Origin: Pholiota molesta
Lineage: Eukaryota > Basidiomycota > Agaricomycetes > Agaricales > Strophariaceae
Reading direction: 5' to 3'
DNA: 64,000 nt
Assembly (NCBI GenBank): GCA_014925825.1
Contig: JACGCK010000037.1
Location: 1 to 64,000, forward strand
Shown in pieces: positions 60,177-64,000 of this stretch. The position numbers were made by a program, and so were the translations under genes. The stretch's first letter is position 1. Every line of letters begins with the position of its first letter. Under the pieces are notes generated by a model that saw only the letters and a program-made list of their open reading frames with translations, ran no database searches and was not told the origin of the DNA.

Positions 60177-60910
60177 CTACTTAAGGTTCTTCTCCAGCAC
60201 TTCGACGAGGACGAGTCCGGACCATAGAGCAGCGATGGGGACCACGCATGTTGAACCTTCGAGTTTCGATTGGGTTTGGAAAAATCGATGATGTTTCCTG
60301 GGCGGCCGTCTGATCCAAAGAATTCCGGGCTGGCTTTGAGGGCTTTGCTGAGGTTGAAGAGAAGGAATGTACGTCCTTCGATGCAGACCATGGGGTTTGA
60401 CTCGCTGACCTGCATCGCAGTCGCCGTCTTCTCCACAGTCACTTTCTCGAGTCCAGCAGCTGGATCGCACGTAAAACATTAATCACCATCAGGGGTGGAT
60501 GAGCACGCACCTTCTGCCGGGAACGGCTGGTCAGGCTCACGCGAGAACAGCCCGCTCTCGGACATGTGCACACTCGCTACTCCGAGCCCTTCAGAGCGCG
60601 TGAATGTAAGCCCCGATTTCTCTTCCACGTACTTCCATGCGTTACCCAAGCCTGCGTTGAGCAACGGATACTACGAAGAGATCGATGGTGCGCCGTGCGT
60701 GCTCGTTGGCATCTGGTACATTGGTTGGATGCGCAGCCCATGTCGCGAGGAGGGGCCCGACGCATTCGATCCCGGCGTCGACGTGACGCCAGCGTCCATG
60801 CAGGTAAATCTAGGCGGTGCGTTAGTAGATGGCTGTATGATCCGTAGGTGCATCACTTGAGCGTACGCTGGTATAGTCGTCGCCACAGTCTCGCTTCAGA
60901 TTTGCTACAA
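60177..60910 (-). pseudogene. URC4 (DUF1688) pseudogene
   Basis: Minus-strand remnants of the uracil-catabolism protein URC4. Read in order they are KRDCGDDYTS (about 60900), HGRWRHVDAG (60800), ANEHARRTIDLFVVSV (to about 60675), then after a one-base loss LLNAGLGNAWKYVEEKSGL, RSEGLGVASVHMSESGLFS, an intact 51-bp intron (60510-60460), and SESNPMVCIEGRTFLLFNL followed by GSDGRPGNIIDF (60290). The N-terminal third is replaced by repeat R1 and the C-terminal part is missing or unreadable. URC4 acts in the fungal pathway that degrades uracil; this copy cannot make the full protein. Confidence 0.75.
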
Positions 60911-60934
60911 CCCTAGTCGTGCCAGCGACGGACT

Positions 60935-61295
60935 GCCTCGAATACGACGTGCCTGGAGTAGGGATCGGCCGTTCGCGAGTAAGTAATTGCATTTTCGGTT
61001 GTGATAGAGGGAGTCGAAGAGAGTCGATGCTGAGTACTGAACGATCAATGAAGGGGAGAAACCGCGGTGCAGGGTGTGGATGGGACATGGCGAGCAGGCA
61101 TAGGTAGGCTGCGGTTGATGGACGCGTTTTTAGAGCGGGCGGGCTATCAACGGCTTGCAGGTCATGGAAGAGGATGCACGATGCACATAAGGATGGATGG
61201 AAGGAGGACCTTGAAGGAGGACATCGTGAGGCAGAGGGAAGGACGCGACCGCGCCGCGCCGGCCGCGCCGTTCCAGTGTCACGTTACCGTTGCAT
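60935..61295 (-). repeat. Dispersed repeat R1 next to URC4 remnant
   Basis: Inverted copy running from 61295 (acggtaacgtgacactggaa on the minus strand) to about 60940 (cgtattcgaggcagtccgt). It is the only R1 copy outside the array-derived segments, and it abuts the broken 5' end of the URC4 pseudogene. Confidence 0.55.
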
Positions 61296-61312
61296 ACTCT
61301 GTCGCTCTTGAA

Positions 61313-61320
61313 GTTGCCAG
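61313..61320 (+). repeat. Target-site duplication, left
   Basis: gttgccag, directly before the left terminal inverted repeat; the same 8 bases follow the right end. Confidence 0.9.
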
Positions 61321-62128
61321 TAAGGCTCCAACCGTACACTATACGTATACGGCCGACGGCGTATATATACGGATATGGTTGTATACTGTATACATACTGT
61401 ATATATATAGATATATGGTTTTACTATACGGTTGTAGGATCGAATAAATTAAATATGAATTACTCAAAGTTCTGTGCTTTCTTTTCACTCCTGTGGTATG
61501 GATCTTTTCCAACGTGAAAAAATCTTTTGATGTTTATGTGACATTTGTCGAGTATTTTCATTTTTGGCTATTGTCTCGTTGACTGGATTCTTGGAAAAAA
61601 TATGCATACCACAGGAGTGTTTGCACCTGGGAGGCTTGTTGGTGTCGGATAGACCATTAGAGGTCCACTGTTGTTACAATTGTTACAAGACCCACGCACG
61701 CACGCAGGCCTGCCGGCGCCAAATAGCTCCACCTGCGCGCAGTAAGTACTTTGCCGCATAGTCCAGCTCACCGCCTGCGGCGCCCACGGCGCCCGTCCCC
61801 GACGGTACAGGCCGGAAGGCGAACGAGTTTGAGTGGTACAGTGTCTCCGCCGAGTCTCCGCATCATCTGCAGCTGCAGCGCGCATGCCGCCTGCACTCGA
61901 GGACGAGGCACGGACGGCCCGGGGGGTTAGGGCTGAGGAGGAAGTCATCGTCATACCTGCGCTGGCAGCCCGAGCACACTAGAGAAGAGTCGGATGGAGA
62001 TGCTCGCAGTGCTGGTGAGCCGTGAGTACAGTGGTGGTGGACTCAGGACTTGGAGTCTTGGAGAGCAGGCCCAGAGGTATATTTTGTGAAGACTGTATAC
62101 CAACCATATACAAAAACTGTATATAGTT

Positions 62129-62152
62129 ACGAGTCTATATTTATAGACTCGT
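62129..62152. repeat. 24-bp palindrome inside the transposon
   Basis: Arms acgagtctata and tatagactcgt separated by two bases. The surroundings are AT-rich, with gtatac and tatata words like those of the element's ends. Confidence 0.75.
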
Positions 62153-62289
62153 TCTTTGTGAAACTGGCCTGCCAAAATCTGGATGTAACGCTAAACGCGC
62201 CGGATCAACCCGTGCACTGCCACCGGCACAATGGGCCAACATCCATGGAACCCAAGTTGCAGCCCCGCGGTTGCCACAGTCGCCGTTCG

Positions 62290-62640
62290 CACTCGACCCC
62301 GACGATTCTCCTCGACCTCGATGGCAACTTCAAGGAGTTAGGGACGGAGTACCTCCGCTTGCCATTACCCATGACGATCCATTCGAGAATCGATGCTGCG
62401 GGAACCGTCGTTGGGTGCTGGTTGAAAGGTAAGCGGCCTTTCCGTTGTGCTGAACTCGTGCTTACCTCTCGTGCCAGCTCAGTCGTTCTCGCCACCTATC
62501 ACCCATCACCCCCTCGAGCCCTAACGCCCGCGCAACAGGGATCGCAAGACCACCGTACTAGCCGAGCCCTCAATCGACGACGACGGAGCCCCGCCGTTCG
62601 CCCACGCGTCCTCGACAATGCTCTTCAACATAGGCTGCAG
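62290..62640 (+). pseudogene. Coding-like fragment within the transposon
   Basis: A + frame reads ILLDLDGNFKELGTEYLRLP and TIHSRIDAAGTVVG. It is followed by an intron-like stretch (gtaagc...caacag, 62428-62538) and then DRKTTVLAEPSIDDDGAPPF and MLFNIGC. The two parts are not in phase across that intron. It looks like part of a host gene carried in the element; no family is recognised. Confidence 0.4.
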
Positions 62641-62724
62641 GCACTAACGACGGCGCGAGTCAGACAGAGGTCAGATGGCGTGCCAGAGACGTACGCAGGG
62701 GAAGACAGCAGGCGCGATACGGCC

Positions 62725-63620
62725 CGCGGCCGCAGATATGGTATGTCTGCACGCGTTGCGGTGGTGTGTTAAGCGCTGGCGATGGCGGCGCAGGTAGCAC
62801 TTGTACGGCAGGGCACGAATGCGCCGCTTGCGGCTTACCACCCCACCCGCGTACGCCTGTGCCCGCTGATTCCCAGCTCTGCTCCACGCATCGGCCGCCG
62901 ATGCGCCCGCCGCCCTCTCGTGGCCCCATCCCATCCGCGTCGATCTTCCTGGACGGCGGCGTGCCCTGCGGGAAGTTCAGCAATGATCGTCAGTGCGGGC
63001 GGCACGGATTCCCTTAGGGTGTACCGGTACCAATCACCTATGCGCGGCGTGTTCATGCTCGCGTTCGTGCTTGAGCCGTCCTCTCCAACCCGCTCGCACT
63101 CACCGTCTACACGTGCAATCGGTGCTGCATATGCAGCACTGTGCGGCGTGGAGACGCATCGTGCCAGGTGTTGCGATACCCGCAAAACCCCCGCGGGTCG
63201 GCCAACCCGTGCGGATTACTACCCACCAGGCATTCTTTGGCTGGATCATGCCCACCATCCACACTTCTGAGTTCACTGTCCTCCAGATGTCGGCATTGAC
63301 ACTGCAGTGGTATGCTTTGATTCATATACTATGATACGTACGGCTTGTTTACCATCTACAGCTGTGGAATTCCTTCTACCTTTTTACTTTCTGCTCGATA
63401 TTTGTTGTCGGCATCCTCATGTCCTTAAATTGGAAGGTGTGTAGCTTTGTTTCCTTTCACTCGCACGCTGATGTGATGTATGCAGCACAATGAAGATATC
63501 ATTGACGATGATGACGACGACTTGCCTGGTGATGGCGACGACAATTCAACCACCCTCTTTACCTTTCGCCAACTGCCTGCCTCCACTTTTTCTTTGTCTT
63601 CATTAGTAGAATACTACTAG
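62725..63620 (+). pseudogene. Cys-rich and membrane-tail fragments within the transposon
   Basis: At 62739-63017 a frame holds paired Cys motifs (CTRCGG, CTAGHECAACG) and further Cys. At 63360-63620 two exon-like pieces read LWNSFYLFTFCSIFVVGILM and then an acidic stretch (NEDIIDDDDDDLPGDGDDN) ending at a stop. Together they could be remains of one membrane-anchored protein gene, but the parts are not joined by clear splicing and no family is recognised. Confidence 0.3.
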
Positions 63621-63937
63621 AAAATGAATAGTCTATGAGATAGTATTTCCTTGTATAGACTATATAGAACAATATAATATATGATTTACTTTGACTTTTA
63701 AGTAATTACTTTTTTCTCTTCCAGTGTTCACAAAGCACTCAAGCTAGAAAGACCTATCTAAGCACGAAAATGATATAAACAGACCTAGACGAGTATATGC
63801 CATGCAATGCAATGGCCCTCAAGACAAGTATAACTACAGTATAGGCAGGTATCCCCAAAGTGTGTATACATATATGTATACATATATGGTATTTACCGTA
63901 TATATACAGTAATGTATAGTGTACGGTTGGAGCCTTA

Positions 63938-63945
63938 GTTGCCAG
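63938..63945 (+). repeat. Target-site duplication, right
   Basis: gttgccag, directly after the right terminal inverted repeat, identical to 61313-61320. Confidence 0.9.
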
Positions 63946-64000
63946 CCTGTTACTTCAACTTGCCACAATTGGCCAATGGCTCTGCTACAATTCAATTACG

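Larger units (their letters stand above)
61321..63937. mobile_element. hAT-type non-autonomous DNA transposon, 2,617 bp
   Basis: Both ends carry the same 24-bp sequence in inverted orientation, beginning taaggctccaaccgtacact, with no mismatch. It is directly flanked on both sides by gttgccag (61313-61320 and 63938-63945). An 8-bp target duplication and ends of the form YARNG (here TAAGG) are the known signature of the hAT superfamily. Subterminal regions are rich in gtatac and tatata runs on both sides. I found no BED zinc finger, RNase H-like core or hATC dimerisation domain inside, so it is probably mobilised by a hAT transposase encoded elsewhere. The interior carries GC-rich coding-like fragments, possibly captured host DNA. 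Confidence 0.85.

Noticed and set aside
61321..63937. Autonomous hAT transposase gene
   Set aside because: No frame on either strand showed a BED finger, RNase H-like motifs or an hATC domain, and no frame was long enough.
1..64000. tRNA genes, CRISPR arrays, bacterial operons
   Set aside because: No cloverleaf with a proper T-loop was found by eye, no spaced direct repeats occur, and gene structure is clearly eukaryotic.

Overview
The window looks like nuclear DNA of a filamentous basidiomycete, probably a wood-decaying agaricomycete. The reasons are short GT-AG introns of about 50-60 bp, very intron-dense genes, a laccase, a sedolisin protease, and protein families typical of Agaricomycetes. 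There is no bacterial or viral backbone.

Left part (1-23.3 kb): a tandem array of five direct copies of one uncharacterised multi-pass membrane-protein gene (about 490-520 aa, two exons), starting at 1758, 6080, 10075, 15521 and 20810. The DNA between them is a mosaic of repeated, mostly decayed gene fragments. Two of these are broken copies of ribosomal protein gene eS17 (rps17). Copies 1, 2, 3 and 5 look intact; copy 4 is frameshifted. Two subtypes (A: 1,3,4; B: 2,5,6) can be told apart by protein sequence and 5' flank.

Middle (23.8-47.2 kb): ordinary single-copy genes. They are an F-box/LRR-like protein, a Ser/Pro-rich disordered protein, a four-helix membrane protein, a mitochondrial adrenodoxin-type ferredoxin, a secreted sedolisin (S53), a 14-exon delta-12 fatty-acid desaturase with 8-, 14- and 21-nt exons, a basidiomycete protein with a PD-(D/E)XK-like core, a hotdog-fold thioesterase and a TIGR04076-type protein.

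47.5-55.7 kb: uS8 (rps22/rps15a) and the intact eS17 gene form a divergent pair. Next comes a sixth, inverted copy of the membrane-protein gene, then decayed remnants matching those in the left array. So 48.6-55.6 kb is an inverted relative of the array units and holds the only intact eS17.

Right part (55.8-64 kb): a complete laccase lies head-to-head with a previously untracked three-exon gene for a 76-aa small secreted protein. Then come a decayed URC4/DUF1688 (uracil catabolism) pseudogene, a dispersed repeat, and a 2,617-bp element with perfect 24-bp terminal inverted repeats flanked by an 8-bp target-site duplication. That is a hAT-type signature, but no transposase was recognised inside.
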